NCBI RefSeq assembly: GCF_007923355.1
Contig: NZ_VOGO01000006.1
Location: forward strand, 124,001 to 188,000
DNA from: Falsiphaeobacter marinintestinus
Lineage (GTDB): Bacteria > Pseudomonadota > Alphaproteobacteria > Rhodobacterales > Rhodobacteraceae
DNA: 64,000 nt
Reading direction: 5' to 3'
Made by a program: the position numbers and the translations under genes. The notes beneath the pieces are model-generated. The model did not search any database, had not been told where the DNA came from, and was given only the letters and a program-made list of their open reading frames with translations. This document shows, one piece after another, positions 18,687 to 27,757 of the stretch. Position 1 is the first letter of the stretch; each line of letters starts with the position of its first letter.

Positions 18687-19218
18687 TCTTATAAGGGATC
18701 AGATCCGTGTCCAAAGGCAGGCGATACTTGTCCGGGTTCTCATGATCATAAGGCATTGTCGGAAAGTTGACGACCCGGACATCCCCGGACCCGATGTTGA
18801 TGTTGGCATGCCAGACAAATTTGGGGATGCTGACGATCCTTGGGTTTTCCTGAGACAGAATGATGTGGCTGACCTGACCATAGGTGGGGCTGTCGGCGCG
18901 GACGTCATAACAGGCGATCTGCATCCGCCCTTCCAACAGGAAGTACCGATCTTCATGCAGCTTGTGCAGGCCCCAACCCTTCGCCCAGCCTTGGCGAATG
19001 GTATAGGTATAGGCGAAGCTTATCGGGTCCGGGTGCCAGTCCCATCGCGTATCAAACAGTTCGGTGACCGTGCCACGGTTGTCGACATGCGTTGTGCTGC
19101 GGTGCTCGACAGACCCAAAAGGCGTGTCCGCGATTACGGTGCCCTCCGGTGTCACAGTCGCATGATCCCGACTTGCCCCCGAAAGCGTTTTGAAGAGGAG
19201 ATCTGGTTCGTCTGACAT
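18664..19218 (-). CDS. RmlC-like cupin, dTDP-4-dehydrorhamnose 3,5-epimerase family
   Basis: A 184-residue cupin with a TDTRWD...WGLHKLHEDRYFLLEGRMQ core (about 57-100), then RADSPTYGQVSHIILS and IPKFVWHANINIG. These match the RmlC-like sugar epimerase fold (H in GLHKL in the expected active-site position). The start at ATG 19218 (MSDEPDLLF) fits family length; upstream in-frame sequence has no ribosome site. It probably acts on a nucleotide sugar handed to the overlapping glycosyltransferase. True epimerase activity is uncertain because stand-alone relatives include non-enzymatic forms. Confidence 0.75.
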   Translation of the reverse strand: MSDEPDLLFKTLSGASRDHATVTPEGTVIADTPFGSVEHRSTTHVDNRGTVTELFDTRWDWHPDPISFAYTYTIRQGWAKGWGLHKLHEDRYFLLEGRMQIACYDVRADSPTYGQVSHIILSQENPRIVSIPKFVWHANINIGSGDVRVVNFPTMPYDHENPDKYRLPLDTDLIPYKIESAGGW

Positions 19219-19392
19219 AATTTTTCCCGGATAAATCTGTTTTGGAAACAGTATCGTCTGCGATGTACCCGCGCAATTGCGACCGGATGCCCGCAAGTAA
19301 TCAAGCGCCCCGCCCGCCCAATAATCTGGCGGACAGGGCACTCACTAATGTATCTTGCTTTGGTCCGTTTCGCGGGCTTTGAGTGCCCGGTT

Positions 19393-20172
19393 TTACTTGC
19401 CCTTGAAGTTGGGTTTGCGCTTTTCGCGGAACGCAGTGACGCCTTCGGCAAAATCGGCCGATTTCGTGAGCGCAGTTTGTTCGATCCCTTCGGCGGCAAT
19501 CGCGTCACCATAAGACATCTGATCCATCCGGCGCATCAGGCGCTTGGCGGCGGCAGCCGCCAGCGGGGCGGCAGCGGCAACACGGATGGCCATGGCGCGG
19601 GTCTGAGCGTCAAGCGTGTCTGGGGCGTGGATTTCGTTCACCAGTCCCATGTCCAGCGCCTCGGTTGCCGGGATCATGCGACCTTCAAGAATGGCCTGCA
19701 TCGCACGGCGATAGCCCATTCCGCGCTGCAAAAGCCAGCAATTCCCGCCGTCGGGCACAAGGCCAATGGCCGCAAACGCCATATAGATCGACGCGTCATC
19801 GGCAATCGTCAGCATATCGCAGTTCATCGCCAATGCGGCACCGATGCCTGCAGCGGCGCCATGGACTTGCGCGATCCAGATCTTCGATGAAGCACCAATG
19901 CCGGTCAGGATCGGGCGGTACTCTTCTTCGATCATCTGGTGCGTCGGGCGGACGCCAGCGGGGGCTTCGTTCAGGTCTGCCCCTGCGCAAAATCCGCGAC
20001 CGGCCCCTTTCAGGATCACAACACGGATCTTGGGGTCCAGTTCGACCTCGCTCACGGCCTGTGCAAGGCCCGCGCGCAAAGCCCCGTTCAGGGCGTTGAA
20101 CGCGTCCGTGCGGGTCATTGTTACGGTTGCAATCGGGCCGTCCCGATCGATTTGAACCGGAAAGTCAGTCAT
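19393..20172 (-). CDS. Enoyl-CoA hydratase/isomerase
   Basis: A 259-residue crotonase-fold enzyme. The oxyanion-hole segments are GAGRGFCAGADLNE (about 55-68) and HGAAAGIGAALAMNCDML (about 104-121). The usual hydratase glutamates after AAGIG are not obvious (position reads IGLVPDGGNCW), which is closer to PaaG-type isomerases. The terminal KRKPNFKGK is typical of roseobacter members. It is the last gene of the TetR-led fatty-acid degradation operon, 12 bases after the CaiB-family gene. Confidence 0.88.
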   Translation of the reverse strand: MTDFPVQIDRDGPIATVTMTRTDAFNALNGALRAGLAQAVSEVELDPKIRVVILKGAGRGFCAGADLNEAPAGVRPTHQMIEEEYRPILTGIGASSKIWIAQVHGAAAGIGAALAMNCDMLTIADDASIYMAFAAIGLVPDGGNCWLLQRGMGYRRAMQAILEGRMIPATEALDMGLVNEIHAPDTLDAQTRAMAIRVAAAAPLAAAAAKRLMRRMDQMSYGDAIAAEGIEQTALTKSADFAEGVTAFREKRKPNFKGK

Positions 20173-20184
20173 GGATGTCGTCCT

Positions 20185-21312
20185 TCAGGTGAATGCGCCA
20201 GCCGCGCGCAGGCGGGCCAGCGTGTTGTCATCGCAGCCAGCTTCGGCCAGGACGATTTCAGTGTCAGAACCGGGTGCAGGTGGCAAACCCGGCGCGGCAG
20301 GCGGTGTGCGGTCAAACCGCGGGGCCGGGGCGGCTTGGGTGACGTCGGCTTGGGTCGTGAACGTGCCCCGGGCGGCAAGGTGCGGGTGATCGGGGGCTTC
20401 GCTCCAGCTGAGGATCGGGGCCGCACAGGCGTCGGATCCGTCAAAGATGTCTGCCCATTCATCGCGGGATTTCGTACGAAACACCTCGGCATAGGCATCG
20501 CGCCGGTCCGGCCAGGTACGTGGGTCGTTCTGAGTTGCGCGGTGATCGTCGGGCAACCCGGCAAGCCGCACGAGTTCGGCAAAGAACTGCGGCTCCAGCG
20601 GGCCGACCGACAAGAATTTGCCATCCGCGCACTCATACGCCCGGTAAAACGGCGCCCCGCCGTCCAGCAGGTTGCTTTCGCGCTGTTCCGACCAGAAGCC
20701 TTTGGCGATCATCGAATGGATCAGCGACATCAGCGCCGAGGCCCCGTCGACCATCGCCGCATCAACGACCTGCCCCTTGCCCGAGCTTTGGCGCTCATAA
20801 AGCGCGGACATGATGCCGAAAAGCAGGAACATGGTGCCACCGGCATAGTCCGCCCCGATGTTCAGCGGCGGGGTGGGCACGTCATCGGCGCGACCGGTGG
20901 CATGCAGAAACCCGGTCAGGCCCAGATAGTTGATGTCATGTCCGGCCATCTGCGCCATGGGCCCGTCCTGCCCCCAGCCGGTCATCCGGGCAAAGACAAG
21001 CCTCGGGTTCACGGCGTGGCAGTCAGCGGGCCCCAGTCCCATGCGCTCCATCACGCCGGGACGGAAGCCTTCGATCAGGACATCGGCGTTTGCGATCAGG
21101 GCCAAAGCGGCCTCGATGCCTTCTGCCGTTTTCAGGTTCAATGCGGCAGATCGTTTGCCCCGGTTGTTGATGTCCGTGGGGTCGGCTGATCCGGATTTCC
21201 GTTCAATCAGAACGACATCGGCCCCAAGGTCGGCCAGAAACTGGCCAGCCAAAGGGGCGGGGCCGATCCCCGCCATTTCGACAACCTTCAGACCAGAAAG
21301 CGGACCACTCAT
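20185..21312 (-). CDS. CaiB/BaiF-family protein, alpha-methylacyl-CoA racemase-like
   Basis: A 375-residue family III CoA-transferase fold protein. It has the N-terminal GLKVVEMAGIGPAPLAGQFLADLGADV, the RGKRSAALNLK segment, and AGHDINYLGLTGFL followed by IGADYAGG, which carry the His and Asp acid-base pair of alpha-methylacyl-CoA racemases. This fits epimerisation of 2-methyl-branched acyl-CoA so that beta-oxidation can proceed. Its start overlaps the end of the multifunctional beta-oxidation gene by four bases. Confidence 0.88.
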   Translation of the reverse strand: MSGPLSGLKVVEMAGIGPAPLAGQFLADLGADVVLIERKSGSADPTDINNRGKRSAALNLKTAEGIEAALALIANADVLIEGFRPGVMERMGLGPADCHAVNPRLVFARMTGWGQDGPMAQMAGHDINYLGLTGFLHATGRADDVPTPPLNIGADYAGGTMFLLFGIMSALYERQSSGKGQVVDAAMVDGASALMSLIHSMIAKGFWSEQRESNLLDGGAPFYRAYECADGKFLSVGPLEPQFFAELVRLAGLPDDHRATQNDPRTWPDRRDAYAEVFRTKSRDEWADIFDGSDACAAPILSWSEAPDHPHLAARGTFTTQADVTQAAPAPRFDRTPPAAPGLPPAPGSDTEIVLAEAGCDDNTLARLRAAGAFT

Positions 21313-23456
21313 GCTGCCGCCTTCTGAGCGTCGCGCAGCTTGTCGAACGCCTCGGGTCGGATCGCGAACCGATCCCCATAAGCCTCGGCCAGTTCTGCCG
21401 CGCGGGTCCGGAACGTATCGATGCCCACGCCGCGAATGTACTGCAACGCGCCGCCGATATGCGCCGGGAACCCGATGGCAAAGATGCCGCCAAGGTTTGC
21501 CTCAACCTCGGTCCGCAAGACGCCTTCGTCAAAACAGCGCAAGGTTTCGATGGCCTGACGATACAGCAGGCGTTCAACGGCTTCGTCCACCGAAACATCG
21601 CGGTTCCCCTGCTGGAACTGGCCCAGACCATCCCACAGGGTTTTGCTGCCATCGGCGTGATAGTCATAGAACCCGCCGCCATAGTGACGCCCGCCCCGGC
21701 CCATTTCGACCATCTTGAAGCCTACAGCCGCTGTGCCATCCATCGACGCCGGAAACCCGTTTTCAACGCCCAACCGTGCATCCAGTGCAACATGCGTGTC
21801 ATGTACCTTTTTCGACAACACCATCGATGTTTCGTCATGCACCGCCAGCGGCCCGATAGGCATACCTGCGATCCATGCGGCGCGTTCAACGGCCACCGGG
21901 CTCATCCCGTCTGTCAGCAGCAACTGGCCTTCGTCCAGATAAGTGCCGAACACGCGCGAGGTAAAGAACCCCCTGCTGTCATTGACCACGATCGGCATGT
22001 ACCCGATCTGCTGGACATAATCGTATGCTTTGCGCAGCGTTTCTTCCGAAGTTTTTTCACCCAGAATGATCTCGACAACCTTCATCTTGTCGACAGGGCT
22101 GAAGAAGTGCAGGCCGATGAACCGGCTGGGATCAGGGCAGCTTTCTGCCAAAAGCGAGATCGGCAGGGTCGAGGTGTTCGAGCCATAGATGCCGTCGTCG
22201 GACAGTTGCTTGAAGGTTTCAGGGATGACCTTTTCCTTCAGGCTGATGTCTTCGAACACGGCCTCGACGATCAGATCGGTCCCGGCAAAGGCGGTGTCAT
22301 CGGTTGCGGGTGTGATCAGCGACAACAGTTGTTCTTTACCCTCCTCGGTCATCCGGCCACGTTTGATCGCTTTGTCGGCCAGACCGGCAGAATAGGATTT
22401 TCCCTTTTCGGCCTTATCCATCTCGGTGTCTTTCAACACCGATGGCAAGCCGCGCGACGAATGGGCCCAGGCGATGCCCGACCCCATCATGCCGGACCCA
22501 AGGATGGCCGCATTCTTGGCCTTCCAACGGTCGCCCTTGGGGCGCACCTTGCCGCCCTTGATGGCCTGCATGCCAAAGAAGAACGTGGTGATCGCGGCCT
22601 TGCATTCGGGGGTGGTGATCAGCGCACAAATTCCCCGGCTTTCGTTGCGCAGGGCGGATTCAAACCCCATCCGCATTGAGTTTACAGCGACGTCGAGGAT
22701 CTTTTCCGGCGCTGGCATCAGGCCGCGTGTCTTGTTGACCAGCATGGCGCTGCCCATCGTGGCCACCTGACGGATACGCGGATGTACCGCGTCGCCACCG
22801 GGATAGCGGAAGCCTTTCTTGTCCCATGGCTGAGTGTGGGCGTCCGGATTGGCCTTGATCCAGGCCTTGGCCGCCGGGATCAGGTCGTCCTGCGTGGCGA
22901 CAACTTCGTCCACCATACCGGCCTTCAGCGCCGCCTGTGGCTTTACCTGTTTGCCTTCGGTCAGATAGGGCAGAGCCCTTTCCAGACCCAAAAGGGCGGT
23001 CAGACGGACGACCCCACCGGCACCCGGCAACAGGCCCAAGCCAACTTCTGGCAGGCCGACCACCGCATGGGGTTCATCGACGACAACGCGATGATTACAC
23101 GCCAGACACAGCTCGTATCCGCCGCCCAAGGCTGCACCGTTGATTGCGGCCACGACCGGCACGCCCAGCTTTTCCAGATCCCGATAGGGGCGCTTGTTTT
23201 CTTCGATATAGTTGAACGTCTGCTCGTCGGCGGTTTCCACCGCCAGGATCACATGCAGATCGCCGCCCGCAAAGAACGTCTTTTTCGCCGAGGCAAAAAC
23301 GACCCCGGTCAGTCCGTCCTCACCGCGCAGCTTGTCCATCGCCCAGTCCATTGCCGGGACAAAGCGTTCGTTCATGGTGTTGGCCGACTGTCCGGTCATG
23401 TCCATGGTGATGGTCACGATGCCGTCGGCATCCTTTTCGTAACGAAATTCTTCCAT
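21309..23456 (-). CDS. 3-hydroxyacyl-CoA dehydrogenase / enoyl-CoA hydratase (FadB/FadJ type)
   Basis: A 715-residue bifunctional enzyme. Residues 1-190 are a crotonase domain (AINGAALGGGYELCLACNHRVV, then LPEVGLGLLPGAGGVVRL, containing both hydratase glutamates). Residues about 315-500 are the NAD-binding domain (AAILGSGMMGSGIAWA), with the dehydrogenase motif LHFFSPVDKMKVVEII, followed by two C-terminal helical domains (PIGPLAVHDETSM). It performs hydration and oxidation of trans-2-enoyl-CoA in the cytoplasm and partners with the thiolase encoded just upstream. Confidence 0.94.
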   Translation of the reverse strand: MEEFRYEKDADGIVTITMDMTGQSANTMNERFVPAMDWAMDKLRGEDGLTGVVFASAKKTFFAGGDLHVILAVETADEQTFNYIEENKRPYRDLEKLGVPVVAAINGAALGGGYELCLACNHRVVVDEPHAVVGLPEVGLGLLPGAGGVVRLTALLGLERALPYLTEGKQVKPQAALKAGMVDEVVATQDDLIPAAKAWIKANPDAHTQPWDKKGFRYPGGDAVHPRIRQVATMGSAMLVNKTRGLMPAPEKILDVAVNSMRMGFESALRNESRGICALITTPECKAAITTFFFGMQAIKGGKVRPKGDRWKAKNAAILGSGMMGSGIAWAHSSRGLPSVLKDTEMDKAEKGKSYSAGLADKAIKRGRMTEEGKEQLLSLITPATDDTAFAGTDLIVEAVFEDISLKEKVIPETFKQLSDDGIYGSNTSTLPISLLAESCPDPSRFIGLHFFSPVDKMKVVEIILGEKTSEETLRKAYDYVQQIGYMPIVVNDSRGFFTSRVFGTYLDEGQLLLTDGMSPVAVERAAWIAGMPIGPLAVHDETSMVLSKKVHDTHVALDARLGVENGFPASMDGTAAVGFKMVEMGRGGRHYGGGFYDYHADGSKTLWDGLGQFQQGNRDVSVDEAVERLLYRQAIETLRCFDEGVLRTEVEANLGGIFAIGFPAHIGGALQYIRGVGIDTFRTRAAELAEAYGDRFAIRPEAFDKLRDAQKAAA

Positions 23457-23468
23457 CTTGCCAGTCCC

Positions 23469-24677
23469 TTACAGCCGTTCGATGATTGATGCGATGCCCA
23501 TGCCGCCACCGACGCACATGCAGATCAAAGCGCGTTTCTGGTCGCGCCGCTCAAGTTCGTCCAGCATGGTGCTGACAAGGCAACCGCCCGTCGCCCCCAG
23601 CGGGTGACCCATGGCAATCGCGCCGCCAACCACGTTCAGCTTTTCGTCCGGCACGTTCAGGTCACGCTGCAGACGCAGGGCGACGCTGGCAAAGGCTTCG
23701 TTGATTTCCACCAGATCGATGTCATCGATGGTCAATCCGGCCTTTTTCAGCGCCTTTTCAGACGCCGGTCCCGGCCCGGTCAGCATGATCGTCGGGCAGG
23801 TCGCCGTCAGCGCGATCGATACAACGCGCCCGCGCGGGTCCAGCCCCATATCCTTGCCGGCCTGTTCGTTGCCCAGCATGATCAGCGACGCGCCATCCAC
23901 AATGCCCGAGCTGTTGCCGGGCGTGTGCACATGGTTGATCGCCTCAACCTCGGTGTATTTCTTCAGGGCGACAGAATCGAAGGCCATCTTGCCCATCTGT
24001 TCAAAACTGGCCCGCAACGCGCCCAGTTTTTGCATGTCGGTATCAGGTTTGATGAAATCGTCACGTTCCAGAATGGTCACGCCGTTTTCGTCGCGCACCG
24101 GCACGACCGACCGGTCAAACCAGCCGCTGTCACGGGCGTGCGCCGCGCGTTTCTGGCTCTCCAACGCGAACGCGTCGACATCATCGCGGCTCCAACCCTC
24201 CAGCGTCGCGATCAGGTCGGCCCCGATCCCTTGCGGTACAAACCCGGTCTGGATCGCGGTTTCGGGGTCTTCGGCAAATGGGCCGCCATCGGCCCCCATT
24301 GGCACGCGTGACATGCTTTCAAAGCCTCCGGCGCAGACCAGATCCTCCCACCCGCTGGCGACTTTGGCTGCAGCGGTGTTGAACGTATCCAGACCCGAGG
24401 CGCAGAACCGGTTGACCTGCGCGCCCGGCACGCTTTCGTCCCAACCGGCCTTTTGCAGGGCGATCTTGGGCAGGACGGATCCCTGCTCCATCACTGGCGC
24501 CACGCAGCCCAACATCACGTCATCAACGCGGCTGGTGTCGAAGTCATGTCGCGACTGCATTTCATTCAGCAATGTGGTGACAAGGTTGATCGGCTTCACT
24601 TCGTTCAGTGATCCGTCAGCTTTGCCCTTGGACCGCGGCGTGCGGATTGCGTCATAGATATAAGCGGTTTCGGTCAT
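23469..24677 (-). CDS. Acetyl-CoA C-acyltransferase (thiolase, FadA type)
   Basis: A 402-residue thiolase. The nucleophilic cysteine is Cys92 in [12 protein letters not shown], the histidine is in [13 protein letters not shown], and the second cysteine is in [10 protein letters not shown] near the C-terminus. It cleaves 3-ketoacyl-CoA with CoA. The start is ATG 24677 with GGGAGGAGA just upstream; the same frame stays open back to 25049 but that part overlaps the regulator gene and is not family-like. It is the second gene of the operon, 38 bases after the TetR gene. Confidence 0.94.
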   Translation of the reverse strand: MTETAYIYDAIRTPRSKGKADGSLNEVKPINLVTTLLNEMQSRHDFDTSRVDDVMLGCVAPVMEQGSVLPKIALQKAGWDESVPGAQVNRFCASGLDTFNTAAAKVASGWEDLVCAGGFESMSRVPMGADGGPFAEDPETAIQTGFVPQGIGADLIATLEGWSRDDVDAFALESQKRAAHARDSGWFDRSVVPVRDENGVTILERDDFIKPDTDMQKLGALRASFEQMGKMAFDSVALKKYTEVEAINHVHTPGNSSGIVDGASLIMLGNEQAGKDMGLDPRGRVVSIALTATCPTIMLTGPGPASEKALKKAGLTIDDIDLVEINEAFASVALRLQRDLNVPDEKLNVVGGAIAMGHPLGATGGCLVSTMLDELERRDQKRALICMCVGGGMGIASIIERL

Positions 24678-24715
24678 CTGGGTCTCCTCCCGGTATGGCG
24701 AATTCATGTGTCTGG

Positions 24716-25336
24716 TCAGGCTGCCTTGAAAATCTCGATACGGGGCAGCGGTGAAATCTCGGTCGAGGCCAGAATGCGGGCCTCGTCGCGGGGCAATCCG
24801 ACCGAGCGCAACAAAAGCTCGGCCGTGTCGGTTCCGGCCTGCCGCCACGTGCGGTTGCCGTTCAGGATCAGTGTCATCGCGCCAAAGGTTGCACCGCCAA
24901 ACGTGGCGGTGATCGACGCGACTTGTTCGGGGGCAAATTCGAACCGGCCCGAGGCCAATCCCTTGCGCAACTCTTCTGCGGGGGCATAACGCCAGTAGCT
25001 TCCAAGCCTGGGTTCGCCCATCGCGTAGCGGGCAATGAAGCGGCCCCAATGGGGTTCTTCATGAACCCGGCGCAGGCAAAGACGCACGATATCGGACAGT
25101 TTCTGGGCCGGATCGTACACATCGGCGACCGAGGCCGTCAGGTTTTCGGCCATTTCGTCGGCCATCATATTGCAGACCGCATCATACAGCCCGCAGACAT
25201 CCGAGATGTTATTATAGATCGTACCGCGGGCGATCCCGGCCTCTTTCGCCAGATCACTCACAGCAACCTGCGTCCCGCCACGATCAGCGAACAGCCGCAT
25301 GGCGGCGTGCAATATGCGATGTTCGGCCCCTGTCAT
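24716..25336 (-). CDS. TetR-family regulator of the beta-oxidation operon
   Basis: A 206-residue regulator with an N-terminal helix-turn-helix ([47 protein letters not shown]). The C-terminal ligand domain is divergent. It is the first gene of a unit continuing into thiolase, FadJ, racemase-like and enoyl-CoA hydratase genes, so it probably senses an acyl-CoA and represses them. I start at ATG 25336, eight bases after GAGGAGAA. A TTG at 25387 would put the start inside the palindrome that I take to be its operator. Confidence 0.85.
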   Translation of the reverse strand: MTGAEHRILHAAMRLFADRGGTQVAVSDLAKEAGIARGTIYNNISDVCGLYDAVCNMMADEMAENLTASVADVYDPAQKLSDIVRLCLRRVHEEPHWGRFIARYAMGEPRLGSYWRYAPAEELRKGLASGRFEFAPEQVASITATFGGATFGAMTLILNGNRTWRQAGTDTAELLLRSVGLPRDEARILASTEISPLPRIEIFKAA

Positions 25337-25369
25337 CGACTCGGTTCTCCTCACTCCCGTCGCGACAAA

Positions 25370-25387
25370 TTGAACATCAGTGTTCAA
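25370..25387. promoter_or_regulatory. Palindromic operator before the tetR-fadAJ operon
   Basis: TTGAACA and TGTTCAA form a perfect 7-bp inverted repeat around TCAG, 34 bases upstream of the preferred regulator start. Position, symmetry and size fit a TetR-family dimer site, so autoregulation of the whole operon is likely. The palindrome is seen; binding is inference. Confidence 0.65.
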
Positions 25388-25449
25388 AGCGCGTCAACTG
25401 CGAGCAGGGGATGACAAGGTGAAACGCAGCGTCACTTGGCGTTTCGCCG

Positions 25450-26886
25450 TTACTCAGGCGGTCGTGCGACGTCCAGCGTCAGGGCATAGGCCGTCCGGTC
25501 CAGGCTTTGCCAGTTCAACTGATCGCGCAGGGTGACCACGCTGCCGATCACGATGATGGCTGGTCCCTTGAGTTCGGCCTTCTCTACACGTTGCGCAATA
25601 TTGGAAAGCGTTCCGGTGACGGTTTTCTGACTGGGCCGGGTGCCGTTCTCAACCACGGCGACAGGCGTTTCGCCAGTCATGCCGCGTTCCAGAAAGCCTG
25701 CGCTTAGCAAGCCAAGACTGCCCAGACCCATATAAACGGCAACGGTTTGCCCATCGCGGATCAGGATATCCCAGTCCAGATCCAGCACTCCGTCTTTGCC
25801 ATGTGCCGTGATGAATGTGCAGGATTGCGCGTGATCGCGGTGGGTCAGGGGAATCCCGGCATAGGTGCTGCAGCCGGAGGCCGCTGTGATGCCGGGCACG
25901 ACCTGAAACGGGATTCCGGCTTCGGCCAGTTCAGCGATTTCTTCGCCGCCGCGCCCAAAGATATAGGGGTCACCCCCTTTCAGACGCAACACACGCTTGC
26001 CGTCGCGGGCCAGACGCACCAGCAGTTGCGAGATGCTTTCCTGCGCCATCGTGTGGTCCTTGGCCTTTTTGCCAACGTTTATCCGCTCGGCCTCGCGCCG
26101 CACCAAGGACAGGATGTCGTCGCCCAAAAGCCGATCATATAGCACCACGTCAGCACGCTGCATCAGGCGTAGGGCGCGAAAGGTCAGCAACTCAGGGTCA
26201 CCCGGACCTGCGCCCACAAGGTACACTTCGCCCGCCGTGTTTTCGCCACCCGTGGCGGTGGTCAGCAAGTCGTCAGTGATCTGGGCTTCGGCGCGCGCCA
26301 GATTCCCGGCCAGAAAGAAATCCCCAGCGGGCCCATCAATCATCCGTTCCCAAAAATGCCGCCGCATCCGTGCGTCCGGAACGGCGTCGAGGATCTTTTG
26401 GCGAAACCCACCGACAAATTCGGCCAGACGCCCATAGGCGACGGGAAGGGTCGCTTCGATCCGGGCATGCAGGATTCGGGAAAAGATCGGTGCTGCACCG
26501 CCCGTCGAAATGGCCACCACGACAGGTGAGCGATCAACGATGGAGGGCGTGATAAAGTCGCCTTGTTCGGCTTCATCGGCGACATTGCACAGGACCTTGG
26601 CGGCTTTCGCCAGACCCAGCAGGGCAAGGTCACGGTCTGCGTCACCAGAGCTGCCCCAGGCCACCGTGCAGCCAGCCAAATCGTCGGCTTCAGGCAGTCT
26701 GCGATGCAGGTCGACGTTGTCGCGGGTGTTCAGGGCCAGAACAGAGGCTTCGGGCTCTGGATCATAGATCCTGACATGGGCCCCGGCCTCAAGCGCGCGT
26801 TCTGCGCGGCGGGCAGCTGTCGAGGTGCCCCCGTCAACAACGACCACCCGGCCACGAAGGTTCAGAAAGATCGGCAGAAAGTCCAT
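25450..26886 (-). CDS. cysG: Siroheme synthase (multifunctional CysG)
   Basis: A 478-residue enzyme making siroheme for sulfite and nitrite reductases. Residues 1-205 are the precorrin-2 dehydrogenase/ferrochelatase part (FLPIFLNLRGRVVVVDGGTSTAARRAERAL). Residues about 215-460 are the SAM-dependent uroporphyrinogen-III methyltransferase (VYLVGAGPGDPELLTFRALRLMQRADVVLYDRL, then LRLKGGDPYIFGRGGEE). It lies alone, 63 bases from the TetR gene and divergent from the next TetR gene. No sulfite or nitrite reductase gene is in the window. Confidence 0.94.
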   Translation of the reverse strand: MDFLPIFLNLRGRVVVVDGGTSTAARRAERALEAGAHVRIYDPEPEASVLALNTRDNVDLHRRLPEADDLAGCTVAWGSSGDADRDLALLGLAKAAKVLCNVADEAEQGDFITPSIVDRSPVVVAISTGGAAPIFSRILHARIEATLPVAYGRLAEFVGGFRQKILDAVPDARMRRHFWERMIDGPAGDFFLAGNLARAEAQITDDLLTTATGGENTAGEVYLVGAGPGDPELLTFRALRLMQRADVVLYDRLLGDDILSLVRREAERINVGKKAKDHTMAQESISQLLVRLARDGKRVLRLKGGDPYIFGRGGEEIAELAEAGIPFQVVPGITAASGCSTYAGIPLTHRDHAQSCTFITAHGKDGVLDLDWDILIRDGQTVAVYMGLGSLGLLSAGFLERGMTGETPVAVVENGTRPSQKTVTGTLSNIAQRVEKAELKGPAIIVIGSVVTLRDQLNWQSLDRTAYALTLDVARPPE

Positions 26887-27017
26887 GGCGCGCCCTTGGT
26901 CGAAAAACAGCTACCTGTGGTCATTTCTTATTCCGTCGGCACTGGCAAGGTTATCGCCTGAATTCGCGACAATGGGGCAGAATCGGCGTGCGGGTTGACA
27001 GAATCTTTGGCTTAAGA

Positions 27018-27045
27018 AATCCTGACTGAGTGATCAGTCAGGATT
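27018..27045. promoter_or_regulatory. 28-bp palindrome, probable operator of the tetR-TRAP operon
   Basis: Two perfect 12-bp arms (AATCCTGACTGA and TCAGTCAGGATT) flank GTGA. The last arm ends 15 bases before the GTG start of the regulator gene, within the intergenic region shared with divergent cysG. Such long symmetry matches TetR-family double-dimer sites and is the best candidate for autoregulation. It could form a hairpin, but no T-tract follows. Confidence 0.75.
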
Positions 27046-27060
27046 CCGGGGGGAGGAAAT

Positions 27061-27723
27061 GTGCCACAGTCCACCGCACGACATGCTGAGACAGACCGCG
27101 GCGAACGCCGGTCGGATGCTATTCTGGATGCGGCGGAACAGGTCTTTGCGTCATCCGGGTACAAAGGTGCCACAATGCGCGAGATCGCCGAGCTGGCCGG
27201 TGTTGCGCAGGGGTTGATCCATTACCATTACAAGAACAAGGAAACCCTGTTCGAACAACTGGTGGCCCGACGATCAGAGCAGATCAATGGGCATCGGATC
27301 GCCCTGTTGGATCGATTGTTGTCTGGTCCCGGTCAGCCTGATCTTGAGCAGATCGTCGAAGCGTTGTTCCGCCCCACGATTGAAACCGGTCTGGATCTGG
27401 CCCGGGATGGCGGCGCGTTTGCCCGGCTTTTGGTATCGTTTGCCAACTCGTCAGATCCTCGCGATCAGAAGGTTTTGGAAACGCACTATGATCCGGTTGC
27501 CACGCGATTCATCGCTGCATTTCAGCAAGTTGAACCCGCTCTGACCCGCGCCGATGCGGTCTGGGCTTATATGTTCGCGATTGGTGTTGGCATGACGATG
27601 ATGTCCAAGACCGGGCGCCCGGCGCGCCTGTCAGACGGAGAATGCGACGATGGCGATGTCGAGGCTATGCTGGCCCGGATCGTCCCCTTCATTTGTGCCG
27701 GGGTGCGCGCGCTGAAAACATAA
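27061..27723 (+). CDS. TetR-family regulator heading the TRAP operon
   Basis: A 220-residue regulator beginning at GTG 27061 behind GGGGGGAGGAA. The helix-turn-helix is at about residues 20-65 (AILDAAEQVFASSGYKGATMREIAELAGVAQGLIHYHYKNKETLF). The C-terminal part is a TetR ligand-binding domain of unknown ligand. A 28-bp palindrome lies just upstream, and a TRAP binding-protein gene follows 34 bases after its stop, so it is likely to control the transporter and hydrolase operon. Confidence 0.88.
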   Translation: MPQSTARHAETDRGERRSDAILDAAEQVFASSGYKGATMREIAELAGVAQGLIHYHYKNKETLFEQLVARRSEQINGHRIALLDRLLSGPGQPDLEQIVEALFRPTIETGLDLARDGGAFARLLVSFANSSDPRDQKVLETHYDPVATRFIAAFQQVEPALTRADAVWAYMFAIGVGMTMMSKTGRPARLSDGECDDGDVEAMLARIVPFICAGVRALKT

Positions 27724-27757
27724 TTCAACGAAACATCATCTATTTAGGGAGGATAGG

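Noticed and set aside
19939-21189. 416-codon plus-strand open frame
   Set aside because: Antisense to the enoyl-CoA hydratase and CaiB-family genes, whose products have full family motifs; its own translation is low-complexity and Arg/Gly-rich.
21459-22679. 406-codon plus-strand open frame
   Set aside because: Antisense to the FadJ-type gene, with no motif and atypical residue use.
24678-25049. N-terminal extension of the thiolase frame
   Set aside because: The frame stays open, but it overlaps the TetR gene, is not thiolase-like, and a good ribosome site precedes ATG 24677.
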